Shown piece after piece: positions 1-12,310 of a DNA stretch of 64,000 nt (the first letter of the stretch is position 1; each line of letters starts with the position of its first letter). The translations under genes and the position numbers were made by a program. Origin of the DNA: Reticulitermes speratus (taxonomy: Eukaryota > Arthropoda > Insecta > Blattodea > Rhinotermitidae); the NCBI GenBank assembly GCA_021186555.1, contig JAJKFL010000031.1, positions 22,579,452 through 22,643,451 on the forward strand, read 5' to 3'. Below the pieces are notes generated by a model. It did not search any database and had not been told where the DNA came from. It saw nothing but the letters and a program-made list of their open reading frames with translations.

Positions 1-484
1 CTGTTGGAGTACAAAACGCTGAGAGAGGACATCCCTACAGTAGAAAATCAACGCACACGACGCCCATATCCCGTGAGGCAACTCGTCTAATGGAAGGTAA
101 CCATGATAAGAACAATTCCTCGTCCACCAAGTTAAGTTTGTGCGACGTTTGTACCCCTACCACGCCAGAAAGAAGTCTTTACTCAAATCCTTCAAAAGAA
201 ATACCGGAGTGACAAACCAACGACAGACAAAGCCATGGATTAGGTAAAACGATCAGCAGCAAGGAACATCTAAAGCAACAGCTGGAAGGGTTACAGGCCT
301 TGTACACAAAAGCTGCTACTAGAACAACAATTAAAAGACGAATACTTAAAAACAGTCGTAGTCGCCGATAGAAAAAAACTGAAAGAGTAAACACTGGGAT
401 AATTGCACAATGTTTAGTAATGGAATACCTCAGGAAGTACTAGCAATACAGGAGTAGCTTTCATAATTATCTCCATCGAGTACA
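1..484. other. No recognisable feature
   Basis: AT-rich sequence with only short frames and no SINE, LINE or tandem motif that I recognise. Confidence 0.5.
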
Positions 485-830
485 GTCTTTCTTGAGAAGC
501 TAGTAGTTCCTGCCACCAGTCAAGAAATTCCCCGCATTTATGGAATCAGAAGGTCCATTGCCGTGTACACAAGAACCCGCCAACTGTTCCTATCGTGAGC
601 CATATAAATCCAGTCCAAACCCTCATACAATTTTTGTAGATCCATTTTAATATTATCCTCCTATCTAGGCACAGGTTCTCCAAGTGGTCTTTTCCCCTCA
701 GGTTTTCCCACTAAAATCCTATATGCACCTCTCCTCTCCCTATACGTGCTAAATGACCCGCTCATCTCATTATTTTTGATTTGATGACTCGAAAAATACT
801 TGGTGAGAACTACAGATCATGAAACTTGAT
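485..830 (-). pseudogene. 3' end of a non-LTR retrotransposon (LINE family E, copy 1)
   Basis: Read on the minus strand, this holds the end of a reverse-transcriptase ORF and its 3' UTR. Pieces such as [30 protein letters not shown] and [16 protein letters not shown] appear in different frames and end at a stop at 538-540. The same tail, with a basic K-rich stretch, then GHVARMG, then a W-E-D-N-I-K-M-D-L motif, is common at the end of arthropod LINE ORF2 proteins. Several indels and in-frame stops break the frame, so the copy is dead and truncated at its 5' end. The 3' UTR (485-537) carries the family motif GAATTTCTTGACT on the minus strand. Related copies lie near 19.2, 35.3, 54.1 and 55.3 kb. 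The exact LINE clade is not certain. Confidence 0.7.
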
Positions 831-934
831 TACATAAGTTACAGGAAATTTGTAAGCAAGGGTGGATAATCGAGTACCGTTAGCACAGGAGATGGAAGTT
901 CTCTGTCTGAATATATATATAAATATATTATATA

Positions 935-1030
935 TATTAGAATTCTAACACCTCAAAGGAACTATTTATCCAACGACATAGCGTAACGTCCCAGAAGGCC
1001 TGAATGAACTGAATCCAATTTAGAATCTGA
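935..1030 (+). repeat. Partial copy of dispersed foldback family F
   Basis: The run TTTATCCAACGACATAGCGT followed by AACGTCCCAGAAG matches the arm of other family F copies, for example near 12.28 and 22.75 kb. Only one arm is present. Confidence 0.5.
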
Positions 1031-1950
1031 CATCATGTAAGATAGACCATAATATCTGACGTACGTTTATCTCGAGTTAACACACAGACTCTTCCATCCT
1101 AATGGATATTTATTCGTGTAGGCCTATATGCATATTGGAACATGCATTTTGTTACATGTTTCGTAATTACTGCGTAGCATACTCTTGTGACAAATTTCAA
1201 ATTTTATCTGGAGGAAAAATTATGTAATTTTAATAGTGCTCTCTGACCTTTACATAGTTCTTTAGTAAAGAAGCAGCTGGTTCAGATAGATAAGCCTATA
1301 AAGACGCATGTTATGATAGATACTTCTGAGAATTGCCAAGAAAGATGCCATTTATGATCGGCTAGACACATCGACTTAGCATGAGCATGGAACGCAGAAA
1401 GAAAACGCGACTGAGGAAAGAAGATCACAATTGTTCACTTATATTATGACAAAATTATAAATACTGCCATGCAAACAGAAGTGTGAAATTTAAATAAAAT
1501 TATGTCATTTATTTACCGTTATTTATTGATAATATAAAGACTGCGGCGTGAAACGTCAGCCAATGAGGTTGTTTTTTGCAATAACAAATTCAAGAGTCAT
1601 CCTCGGATGCTATGATTTCACTTGGTCCTTATTAGCCTTTTTTAAAAGATCTGTGTTTCAAATCTAACCAAACAGTCCGCAAAATTTTCTATTTTATAAC
1701 GTCCTTGTTTGCTACAGTCGCTGCACCTAAAACACTCAAAATTTAAACAGAAAAACATAGTTACTTTTCTAAATATTTTGTATCAAAAACAAGCATACGA
1801 TCGTACTGCAGAGGGTAGTGACTCTTTTCCTTCTCTTAACTAAAGAGTCAAATTAAGTTGTTAAAGAAGAAATATTATTCTCATTTCTCTCATTTACTCT
1901 TTCCCTTATTTATCTTTTATTTCCTTTGAACTTCAATGCACAAGGTTTTC
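1031..1950. other. No recognisable feature
   Basis: AT-rich and unique-looking. A single GAAACATGT string on the minus strand near 1160 lacks the CTGANGA partner and was not called. Confidence 0.45.
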
Positions 1951-1954
1951 TTAA

Positions 1955-2125
1955 TTCCGTAGTCATGTAAGAAGCCACAAAATCCCCACTGCCTTGTACA
2001 CAAATCCTGCACATTTATTCTACTCTCTTCCAGTTATCTCCATTTCCCAAGTCTGCGCCAGGTACTTCTGATATGTTTTCTATTTTGAGATCATTTTCCC
2101 AAATAAACCAAGGTTCTCCTAATAC
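1955..2125 (-). repeat. Possible very diverged LINE 3' coding remnant
   Basis: A minus-strand reading gives weakly LINE-like words (WENDLK, then a D-N-W-K-R segment), in the order seen in family E. Divergence is high and the call is tentative. Confidence 0.25.
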
Positions 2126-2232
2126 TCTTTTCACTGAGAACTAATAAATATAATTCTACATACATTTCTCATCTTATCATCTCTGTATGTGTTATACGAA
2201 TACTAATCCCTCAATCATCCTTTATTTACCTA

Positions 2233-2277
<45 letters not shown>

Positions 2278-2278
2278 A
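2233..2278 (+). repeat. (CTA)n microsatellite
   Basis: About 14 near-perfect CTA triplets, ending in a short CTG-rich patch. Confidence 0.95.
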
Positions 2279-4781
2279 GCTGCTGTTGCTGCTATGAGAT
2301 GTGTACCAAGTATGAAGTTCCTCATTTTGTAATTTTCCTGACCTGTTTTAATAAAATCGTTAATTGTTACTAGACAGTCTTTGCAACGTATAAGTAAACT
2401 CTGAGAAATGAAACCAATAAAAACAAGTTACACAATGTGACAAGTTACTTCTTCCTTTCCACAGCTTCAAAACACGGCAAGCATAGGTTTCTTGGTAATA
2501 GATTGCATTTAAATTCGTAAATTGTTACATAGAATTGTTCCACTCTTGTTAAATTCCCGTTTTACCTACTTCATTCTACGCCAAACGTACATGTATACTT
2601 TTTGTTTACTTGTTATAATTTGCCAGTGTTTTTCTTCTTGGTGTTTTTGGTATTGTAGAAACCTTCGCCGGTTCATACAACTTACCTCCGGTTAACAGTC
2701 CCACTTTACTCGTAGGTAGGTACAGTGATGTGTAATGATATAATATTGGTTGAAGTGATTAAATTATCAATTTGATCACTACATAATTTTAAATATATAT
2801 ATGCAAGTAATATATTTCTTTCGCGTGCTTCAACAGATAATTTCATGTCCACTTTTCAAAGCAACGCGCCCTCACGTTTCTAAAAAAAAAAAAACGGAGT
2901 GATTAACATACTTTTTTCTTAAAAGGGGGATCTAGGTTATTCATTCCTAGGGTGAAATGAAATATTCTTTAACACATAGCTCCAAAAATTTAATAATCGT
3001 GCCTATTTACCACTCACAAAACTCTCGTAAAAGATTTTGTACTCTAATTCATTTACTGCGAGCTTCTACAACTGCTTTTGAGGAAGGAACACTGTCGCTT
3101 AGAATTGCATTGCCACACACACATGTCCTATAATCTAGCGCAAGTGTCTAATCTCATGCTGGACATCTCTCCAGGCAGTCTGATATGAGACCGGAAACGC
3201 ATCCTGTCTACCTGTTCAAAGACAATCAAACCTGTTGAAACTGAAGCAAACATTCACAAGTGGCTTGAGAGAAAGTTTACGACAAAGTTACTACGACTGT
3301 CTTGTCTTTTCCAGTGTATTTAAACAGAAAATGAGATTTTCCACAAAATCTTTCCATTTCCAGTGACCTCACAGCCGTCCCCTGCTATCGACTTTGTTAT
3401 TAACTTCTATTAAAATGTTCAAAGTGTCAAGACAGTAAAATTAGTAACTTCGCGACCAAATCACTACACGACCGAGCACAGATTCTCTGGAGTAGCAGAA
3501 TTTTTTTCTTCCCCATTACGTCCAGATTAGTTCTGGCATCCATCCAGTCTACTATCTAACGAGCACTAGAGTAGGCTTTCTTCCACATAAAATAAAAGTG
3601 GCCTGGGCCTTAAACCTAACACAGCTCCATTGCATATATAGGTTAAAATGCATGGGGCTTTACATCGCGTCACACTGCATGACTTCTGGATTACCTACAG
3701 AAATACTTGTATCTTCATCTCGTTCCTTTGGTATTTTAGGAAATTTTGTAACAATATATTCCTGTATTTGGCGGCTCCCATACCCCTGCGTCCTATTGGC
3801 CTTGTGTTCTGGAAGTACACAGACCGAACCTAAGCCGGATAACAGGCTATTCTGTGGGTTTTACTCAAGCTTTCCACGTGAGTGACAGAATAGTTATTGA
3901 AATATAATACAAATAACGCCATGTTTCTGTAGTTTTCACACCTCATGTTAAAGTATTGTTGTGGATCGTGAATTGTGAAAATTGTGAAAGAATAACGAAA
4001 ATATACTGGATGGATGATTTAGTTATTGAAGGATACTTTTGCTGGAAAATATGTGCAGTGTCAAAGGATATGAAAATATTTCTCTATAATCTGCTTAACG
4101 ATAATTACCCACTGTACTAGGGCCGAAAGGGAGTAAGAGCAGGAAAGATAAATCGGGCAGGAGGTAGAATGAAGCGGTCGTGGCAGCTTAAAACGCTACA
4201 TCAGCAGTTTCCCAATGATGAAAAAAATTAGAACAGTCTGTCCCTTGTCAAAGATCGAATCCCCGATCTCCAAAGTGCTGGCACTGAAATGCGACATCGG
4301 GAGAACCTAAAAGGTAGGCTTGAATGTTGAACAGAAAAGCATTTTGAACGATGCGGTGGTAATAAACCGTTATCTGCCTGGACACAATGCCGAAAACTAC
4401 GAACGATTTAGTCAGAATAACGTGAAATCTTGCCGAGATTCGAAGCGGGGCGCTTTATCATGTAGGGCTGCAGCCTTAACGCTGCATCATCCTGCTAGGT
4501 TTTGCTGTTGACGGTACCTTTGTTTGCTAGATTAAATTCCTTCTTCATGTATTCGGTATTTACCAAATAAACGTATTACCTCACGAGAATTTACAAAACG
4601 GAATTGAAGATCACTGTCAATTAGCATTCCTGCTTCATATTCGAGAGTTTGCAGCGTGAACTGTCGGTACACAGGACAGCTACACTGACTCAGGTCTCTT
4701 GTGGTTGTCTCATCCTTGCATAACGTGTCGCATGAGAGCGCCGTTAAATGAATTAAGCCACATATAGACATGATTTTGTTT
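2279..4781. other. No recognisable feature (2.5 kb)
   Basis: Contains an A-run near 2883-2895. The longest frame (95 codons from 3598) has no recognisable domain or codon signature. Confidence 0.45.
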
Positions 4782-5041
4782 TGTGAAGGGCCCCGCAGCA
4801 GATGCTACGGACACACCGCAGCCTTGAGGCTTATTGTGCAACCCTGTGATGAAGATGATCCGTTTTTTCGTGTAAGCACCGGTGGAAAACCGAAGTGCTC
4901 GGGGAAAAACCTGTCCTAGTGCCACTTTGTCTACTTCAAATCCCACATGGACTGACCCGGGATCGAACCCGGGCCCCGCGTACCGCGTAGTGAGCAGGCC
5001 GGCGCGACTAGTACCGCCTGAATCCCATCTTAGAACGGGCC
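4782..5041 (-). mobile_element. tRNA-derived SINE, family A, copy 1
   Basis: On the minus strand the element starts with a tRNA-like head carrying a degenerate A box and a clear B box (GGGTTCGATCCCGGGTCAG). A body follows with CAAAGTGGCACTAGGACAG and then the end GCGGGGCCCTTCACAA. Three further copies are in the window, two on minus and one on plus. The tRNA head means an internal RNA polymerase III promoter, and mobilisation would depend on a partner LINE. Its head differs more from the consensus than those of the copies at 23.7 and 63.6 kb. Confidence 0.85.
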
Positions 5042-5836
5042 AGCTTAACGTATTATCCATCAGTGATGCATAAGTGCAAGCACCACCATGCTTCTAAACC
5101 AAATACACACCGCTTTCATGTGTCATTTGTTTAAAGCGTAAGCCCGAAGGCCTTCTACTGACTTAGGTTTCTAGCTCTGCGTCGGCTCCTCCGGACAAGT
5201 GTCAGAATATTATCGTAACATGGGTCATGACTGCTTTCTTTCACGGTGTCTCCAATTAATCACTAAAACACTGTCTAAGAGTGGATGCTACATAACCAAG
5301 GCAGTATATAAATTTCCTTTAAATTAATCATTATTTATCGATCTCAACACGTTAAAGCTTGCCTGCATTCTTCCATTCTCACAGTTGTCTTTCGCATCAG
5401 TTATTCTTGACGCCTTCTACTTGAAATGTAAAATGACATGTTTCAAACATTTAATTAGATAATTTGCACTTTTTTTTTTCAAAATCCACTGCAGAAAATG
5501 TAGCCTACGGTTCTGAAATGATGTAGTACTGTGCTATGAAGCCATTGATTTTCTAATTCCTGCTCCAGTTCGCAACATGTGGCGACATCAAGATTTATGT
5601 AAGCCGTTGTGTGTGGGCGGAGAGATACAGCACTGGCAATGGAAAATGAGTTAAGTGTTTCTCTATCTCTCTCTGTCCCACTGTCCCAGTGGTAAAATAG
5701 AAACCATAACGAATGCTGAAAATTTCTGTCATAAATTCCGAACATTAATCATCGTATTTATAACATTTGAGGTGAAGTTAACACGAGAAATGTCTCATAA
5801 TTTCACTCTTTTAAAGCAGTATACACATGCTTGTTA
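5042..5836. other. No recognisable feature
   Basis: AT-rich with a poly-T run near 5470-5479. It abuts the direct repeat that borders the mitochondrial insert. Confidence 0.4.
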
Positions 5837-5856
5837 CATGTAACGTCATGATTTTG
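5837..5856 (+). repeat. 20-bp direct repeat, left of the mitochondrial insert
   Basis: CATGTAACGTCATGATTTTG occurs here and, identical, at 6093-6112, bracketing the cytochrome b fragment. It could be a target-site duplication or a product of end-joining repair. Confidence 0.9.
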
Positions 5857-6086
5857 CAATCCTATTCACTATACCAACAAACAAATCAAAATTCCGCGGA
5901 ACACAATTCTACCCAATTAATCAAACACTATTTACAACAATAACTAACACAGTAATCCTACTTACCTAAATTGGAGCCCGACCAGTAGAAGAACCATACA
6001 TCCTAACAGGACAAATCCTAACAGTAGTATACTTCTCATACTACATCTCAAACCCAATAATAACAAAACTATGAGATAAAACAGTC
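5856..6086 (+). pseudogene. Nuclear mitochondrial insert (NUMT): C-terminal cytochrome b fragment
   Basis: Read with the invertebrate mitochondrial code from 5856, the sequence gives the last 75 or so residues of cytochrome b: AILFTMPTNKSKFRG, then the I-N-Q-T-L-F segment, then [26 protein letters not shown] and the end KLWDK. These are the last transmembrane helices and the C-terminal segment of the complex III subunit. A TAA replaces the usual Trp codon just before IGARPVEE, an in-frame stop under either code. The mitochondrial TGA Trp codon in LWDK would also stop nuclear translation. Only this fragment is present, so it is a nuclear copy. Codons are rich in A and C, unlike the flanks. Copying errors are few, so the transfer is not ancient. 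Confidence 0.93.
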
Positions 6087-6092
6087 TAACGT

Positions 6093-6112
6093 CATGTAAC
6101 GTCATGATTTTG
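6093..6112 (+). repeat. 20-bp direct repeat, right of the mitochondrial insert
   Basis: Identical to 5837-5856. Its first ten bases partly overlap a second TAACGTCATG unit at 6087-6096, so the right junction is locally duplicated. Confidence 0.9.
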
Positions 6113-6505
6113 GAGCAGCCTCTACCAAACTGCTTGTGAGATGTAATAAAATCACGAAATTTTAACATTTTTTGTTGCTTGCTTTTCATTCATTTAATGA
6201 CGCTTTCTCAAATGCGTGTAGCGTCGAAGAGAAGGCGATATTCGCGAAGAATTGTGACAGAAACGGAGACAAACTTGACGTACACCACAGCCTTATAATA
6301 TCTGTGTGGACAAAAGTAAATTGTGTCAGGATAATAGGCCTTCATTCAGAGTGTCAAATCTGGGGCTACCGAATTTGAAGCAAGGAAACTAGTGACTCCA
6401 CTGCGGCCTCGACTAAATTTACAATACTTTATTTCGAGACAAAAGAGGACAAGAAAAACGAAAGAAACAAAAACTTGTAATTAATATTTAATACTTAGAG
6501 ATTAC

Positions 6506-6700
6506 GTGAGAGCCGGGATAGCGTTGTCGGTATAGTGAATAGGATACAGGCTGGACGACCGAAGGATCGGAGTTCGATTTCCAGTATAGCTCCTTCTCTT
6601 CTCAAAAGTGTTCTGACTCTGGGGCCCACCCAGCCTCCTATTAAATAGGTGCCGGGGGTCTTCCTTGGCAGTAAATCCACTTACTTCCATGCAGTGCCGA
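6506..6700 (+). mobile_element. tRNA-derived SINE, family G, copy 1
   Basis: A tRNA-like head with B box GGAGTTCGATTTCCAG is followed by the family block TCTGGGGCCCACCCAGCCTC and a short G-rich segment (GTGCCGGGGGTC). The 3' part fades after about 6700 into GAAT-rich sequence. Related, more diverged copies lie near 18.7, 24.8 and 62.9 kb. Confidence 0.75.
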
Positions 6701-7611
6701 GGTTAAGAATGAGTATATGAATAAGTATGAATGAGTATAAGAATATGTATCTGTGGCGCGCAAAAATATAACGTTCAGTTTTCATGGTGCTTATGATGAT
6801 CAGAGTGACGTCCACTTATAAGCCGCGCTTGTTCTTGAACTCCGACACAAACATATGCTCCCGCTTGGAATATGTGTGTAGAACTGTCTCCACCATTTTT
6901 TCGTGTTACATTGCTCCGTGTAGGTACAGGCCTTGTAGAGCGTCGATCCCTCTTTCAATAATTCTTACCAACTATTTACAAAGTTCACACTTTCTGAATT
7001 AACCCTGGCGTCTGATCAGACCAGACAGCCTAGTCATAAATGAGTGAAGACGAATGGACTACTAACTTAAAACTTTAAATCTTCATTTAAGAGTCTGATT
7101 TGTAATAAATTAGATCTACCTCAGTTCTTCAACTTCTCCTCTTAGCAATTCATTTCCTGATTGATACATCGAACGTACCTGCTCATCCGTAATTTAGATT
7201 TGCAACAACTTTATAACATATTTTCAACATGGTCTATGCTGTACATTTAAAGAAATACAAAACATCAGTCATATTCCTATGCAGTTATATGCCGTAAAAC
7301 AACAGGCTTCGTGAGCCTACTCCTACAGTGTGTTACGTATATAAATTTTAAGTGTAATAGGCTTACGATGTTTATGTTTTTTTACAGAACGCGTTTAGTG
7401 ATATTAGTCTTTACATTAACGCAGCTTCCCAGACAACGGTTTGACGCGTGCCATATTACACAGTGCTGGTGAGTAATGTAAGAACATCAGCTGGTATATG
7501 TCAGGTTGATTTATGACTGTTTCTCAGACTTTTGATAATACCTTAGGATCTGTAGGTGTGTTCAACCATCACCATGGCCTAGTATGCTGTAGGCCTACTC
7601 ATCAATAAATT
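6701..7611. other. No recognisable feature
   Basis: Starts with a short GAATRAGTAT-like tail and is otherwise unremarkable AT-rich sequence. Confidence 0.4.
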
Positions 7612-7765
7612 AACCGAGCTAGTCGGTTTAAGCATCAACGTTCTGACTTGTATTCTGTAGGTTCCCAGTTCGACTCTCGTAAGGAACACAGCTACCCTGA
7701 CTGAGAGTTTTGTGGTATTCCTTGACCCATCCAGATAAATGCACCTGAAACTGGCTACGACTGAG
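7612..7765 (+). repeat. tRNA-like SINE remnant
   Basis: The segment beginning CCGAGCTAGTCGGTTTAAGC and the B-box-like CCAGTTCGACTCTCG, about 50 bp apart, fit a decayed tRNA head. A similar head with CCGAGCTTAGCTGTCGGTTT starts at 61016. Confidence 0.45.
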
Positions 7766-7904
7766 TCCTTTCACATCCTTCCAAATACATTATCCGCTAT
7801 CATCGAGATCATTCCACTGACTTTCTGACGTCATCGTTAAAGAAACTGTAGATGAAGAAACAATACATTCATTTGTTCAATCAATAATTCAACAATTCAA
7901 CCAG

Positions 7905-8050
7905 TCAACCATTCATTCATTCAGTCAGTTGGTCACTCATTCATTCATTCATTCATTCGTATAATCATTCATTCATTCATTCGTACCATCATTTATTCAT
8001 TCGTACGATCATCCATTCTTTTATTCATGCAGTAATTCAATCATTTTCAA
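7905..8050 (+). repeat. (ATTC)n-rich simple repeat
   Basis: Imperfect ATTC tetramers with interruptions such as GTACGATC. The longest pure tract is near 7935-7957. Confidence 0.9.
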
Positions 8051-8774
8051 TCATTAATTCTTTAATTCCTTAAACTTTTTTGCATCACAAAATAGAACAC
8101 AAAGCAAAATAACGGTATAATATGAGATATTTTTAATGTAACGTATGTTCAATTTTGAAGAAATCTGAATGTTAATTTTATCCGTGAACATATTACGAAA
8201 CTCGTAGACAATTTCTTCTGATGCACCAATCATCACTGATAAGAGCTCCACCGACCATCTTTGAAAAGAGCTCCACGAACTGGTTGCGGTACACGGACAC
8301 CAGTTTGAGGAAGACTTTGTATGCAGTAGGTGAGGCGTCACATTAAGCTTACATATGAACGTGTCCCGTATAGTCTAAATTACGGCGGCTTCACTTGTTA
8401 CTCATTGTAATAGAATGCTCCGTGTAGTCAAATTAGAGCGTCCCCTCTTTATAATCAGTATAATAGAATCTCGCCGTTGAGCATTCACTCATATTCGGAA
8501 AGTCTTTTGTTTAATTTTCAGACCGGGCCCAGCTACCCGACTAAGGTAATGTACCCGCCCGACATTTAGGGGTTTTCATTATTTAAGACTGATCTGTTCG
8601 CATGGTGAGGTAAAAAATCCGACTTTAAAGAAAGTAATATTTTCGTAATATCTCTATAAGCTGAGCAGTGACAATCTGATGACCCAATGTGATAATTTCA
8701 CTAAGGCCGACGAAAATATTTCTAAGTGAAATAGTCCCGCGACTTGGCCGAATTTCATTTCACTGGCCCTTGTA

Positions 8775-9256
8775 TGCGTATCTACGTTTTTCGGACTGGT
8801 GAATATGCGTCTCTACCTTTTCCGGACTGGTGAATATAGGAACCTACGTTTCCCGGACTGGTGAATATGCGTATCTACGTTTTTCGAACTGGTGAATATG
8901 CGTATCAACGTTTTTCGAACTGGTGAATATGCGTATCTACGTTTTCCGGACTGGTGAATATGCGTATCTACGTTTTCAGGACTGGTGAATATAGGAATCT
9001 ACGTTTTCCGGACTGGTGAATATGCGTATCTACGTTTTTCGAACTGGTGAATATGCGTATCAACGTTTTTCGAACTGGTGAATATGCGTATCTACGTTTT
9101 CCGGACTGGTGAATATGCGTATCTACGTTTTCAGGACTGGTGAATATAGGAATCTACGTTTTCGGACTGGTGAGATATTGCATATCTATCACGTTTACTG
9201 TATGCGAAAATGGTGAAATTACTAGCGTATCTACGTTTTCCGGACTGGTGAATATG
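8775..9256 (+). repeat. 31-bp minisatellite with a 155-bp higher-order period
   Basis: The unit is GCGTATCTACG + TTTTCCGGACTGGTGAATAT (31 bp), with about 14 full units plus degenerate ones near 9170-9220. Variants (TATAGGAATC, GCGTATCAACG, TTTTTCGAACTGG, TTTTCAGGACTGG) recur in fixed order every five units. The AGG-variant falls at 8838, 8993 and 9148, exactly 155 bp apart. The array therefore grew by duplicating blocks of five units. No coding frame is maintained. Confidence 0.95.
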
Positions 9257-9820
9257 ACAAATTATCTATTACTTTTACTGTTACAATTTAAACTTTATTC
9301 ATTAATGTTACTATATTTGTAACATAAGCGATTAAAATCCAAATGGATTCTAACAAATCAAGCGTACGTTCGTGTATATACACTAAATAGGATACATCTC
9401 GGAAGAATGGGGTGTGAAAATTGAGCCAGTTTCAAGGTGCTTAGGTTAGAATGTAATAGCGGGTTTTTTTGACCGTGGTGATGGAATCTTGCGCTGAATA
9501 ACTATAAACTCCTGAAGGAACATCATGTGTCATGATGTTAATTAACTATTATATTTTAGTACATGTAATGAATAATTTTCAAGTCCCCCGCACGTTTTAC
9601 GAAGTTGAAACTGAAGCATATATTAGTGTCAAAATGTCGATAATACTTCAATATTCCTTACGCCTCCAGACAATTTCAGGTCTTTCTATACTTCGAATAA
9701 CGTACTTGCTAGACACAAATTTCCTCTGTTCCGTAACGTCTTCCACATTCCGAGTACCCGGTAAATGACATGGAGCACAATAACGCAATATTTCTAACTT
9801 TTGAGGTGTACGGTCTTACT
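9257..9820. other. No recognisable feature
   Basis: AT-rich spacer between the minisatellite and a SINE tail. Confidence 0.4.
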
Positions 9821-10080
9821 TTTTTTCCAATGGCTCGACAGCCACCTGGGGGCCTAGACCGCCTCATTTTTCGAGGCTTCACGATCACACACTTTTTAAA
9901 CACACCACACTCGGTAGGACTCCTCTGGACGAGTGATCAGCCCGACGCAGAGATCTCTACCTGACAACACACACAACACTCACAAGAGACAGACATCCAT
10001 GCCTTAGGCGGGATTCGAACCTACAATCCCAGTAAGGGAGCGGCCGTAGACCCACGCCTTAGACAGCGCGGTCACTGGCA
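9821..10080 (-). mobile_element. tRNA-derived SINE, family B, copy 1
   Basis: In minus orientation: tRNA-like head, B box GGTTCGAATCCCGCC, body with CTCTTGTGAGTGTTGTGTG and CTCGTCCAGAGGAGTCCTAC, then CCTCGAAAAATGAGGCGG and an A-rich tail. It matches the near full-length plus-strand copy at 41017-41268. The hairpin-like CCTCGAAAAATGAGG lies just before the 3' end in all longer copies. Confidence 0.88.
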
Positions 10081-12227
10081 TCGGCTGGACTTACATTACC
10101 CATTATTTATATCACAATGGGATGTCACACTTAAAAATATTACCCAGTTTTTCACTCGCGAGAATCCCCGATTATTGCGGCGGTAGGATCTCATCAAGTA
10201 TGCTGTTATTATGACTAAGTCTATCTCTTCTCCTTAATTAAACATATCCCGTTCCCTTAGTTATAACTCCTCTTCCTTTCTGTAACATACCATTTATTTT
10301 AAACAAGCATTCTCCAACATTGCTAATAAAAATATTAAAACTAATAATCTTTTGCAAACAATATTTTCTACAAAGACGTAGCCATTTCTTATATTTCATA
10401 TTTATTCTCTTCATTTCTTCATTGCACTGCAACATACCAGCATATTTCTATGTCTTCCACCCTCCAACTTTCCTCATAACGGGCAGTGTCCTTTCCGGAC
10501 ATCCCGTCTGTGTCTGTCTTCTCTCGTCCCCACTATAACATGTAATATATTCTTCTCTTCCCATACTCTTTTTTTATATCAAAACATTCAGTTAAGGAAT
10601 CTCTGAAGTCCTTGCAGCAACATACCTTTCCTGTATAAGCCTATCGTTACATCGCATTTGAATTTCTATTTATACTATACTCCATCAGTTCCTCTCCAAT
10701 TATATGTCCAAACTGTCTTCCCCAATTTGTATTTACTCCTGTTTTTTAATTCACTTTAATTGTGTGGAATTCTAAAGTTTTATTGGGGCCTCTTTATCTA
10801 AAAGTGTTAAACGCTTCTATTGCTTTATAATATTGCCATTATATCTCTGTCTGTTCAGTTTGAAAATTGCGGAGCCTTTTCTGCGCATCTAGGAACCCCA
10901 AATACTTTCTCACACAATGCCATCTGTAGTTAACTTTTTTCCACGCTTCAAATGTCCTTCAAGCAACAGCTCCATAGGTTTGTACGTACCTCTACTATCA
11001 TCTCACAGACTTTTCCAGCATTCTCACCTCAGTAGTCTACACTGTACCATATCTTGAATAAAAAATATCAGCCACAACCGCAGCTTGTTCTCGCCTTTGT
11101 TGAGCTATCTTGTTTTATCTTATTTACCACTACTGCCCGGGATTGCACCCACTTCATTTATTTCTGTAGCGTTTACAGGAACAACTTACACCACGACCTA
11201 TTTTTCTTCCCTCTTCAATGTCCTTTCTTTTTGAACACAGTACCTTCGTCTTTCTTCCGTTCGACCTCAGCAGGCCTACTCATTTACCAGCATTTCCTTA
11301 AACCTTGATTAACTTCTTTAGAATTCTCTAGTTGTAAAGTCGTGGTTCCCAAGGGCTCCGCTAAGAGATCCCAGCGACCTGCATTATCTTCTCTAAAGCC
11401 AAAATTTAATTTTGAGGGAATTTTAAAGAAGTAATATTATGTGCTTCGGAGAAATGGTAAATTTCTTCAACTGTCCACATGTAGAATTTCACTGCTGCTA
11501 GTAAATTACGTTTTCGAAACCCTTCGCCGATTAACGTTTCAAGAAAGGGAATCCAAGTAATTAGTGCAACTTTGCCTGCAGACGAAACAAGTGACAAAAG
11601 CTTCACAACAAACCAACGAATCTGGTTCTATCATGCAGTGATTAACTGCACTTTATATGCGTTTTGTTGGTCTGCAAATCCGTAAATTATTTTCAAAAGC
11701 ACACGGGCTCCTCAGCTAAGAATTTTGGAAAAGAAGGATTAAAGAAAAGTATCGAGAGACAAAACACTTATTAAAAGGAAACAGAATGTTACACTTTGAC
11801 GGCACCGTTAAAAACAACACTTCTCTTCATAGCAAGTGTTGCGACCATGAACGTTCCCAGGCAGAGCATTAATTTAGGATAGGTAACAGAACACGTTTAT
11901 AAGAGCATGTAGCATCAGTGGAAAGGAGTGGTAATGAATGCAGAATATTAGCCGGAAAACACATTTAGAAATGTAGCAAGTCAGATACAATATTTGGAAA
12001 GTATCTACGTGGAATACTTTACGCGCTCCAATCTAGCTGCTATTTAGTTCGAATGCCTTCCTTAAGAGAAACAGAACCTCCATATCTAGTTATAAATCCA
12101 GAGATCAATTCAAGCGCGGAATTCGGTAGCATGTTGCCTCAGAACACATTTGGATAATAAACTGTATTCTTCTCGTTGCAAGCTGAAGCAGAATTTTTTT
12201 CACTCATCTTGGACTGCTTGATGCTAA
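10081..12227. other. No recognisable gene; pyrimidine-rich on the plus strand
   Basis: From about 10200 to 11300 the plus strand is strongly C+T rich, as antisense LINE sequence is at 35.4-35.7 kb. I could not find a convincing protein match on either strand. Confidence 0.35.
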
Positions 12228-12310
12228 CGATGAAGGCATTACGACCTTCCGAAACTTCGGGAAATATTTACCCAAGGACACAGCGTAACATGTCAGAAGA
12301 CCCGAATCTT
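12228..12310 (+). repeat. Family F repeat, single arm with CGAAAC centre
   Basis: GATGAAGG is followed by CCTTCCGAAACTTCGGG, then TATTTACCCAAGGACACAGC and GTAACATGTCAGAAGAC. It matches the arms at 935-1030 and 22724-22795. Confidence 0.6.

Noticed and set aside
1150..1185. Another hammerhead-like copy (minus-strand GAAACATGT)
   Set aside because: No CTGANGA box and no stem II before it.
8775..9256. CRISPR array
   Set aside because: Units are contiguous, without unique spacers, in a eukaryotic setting: a minisatellite.
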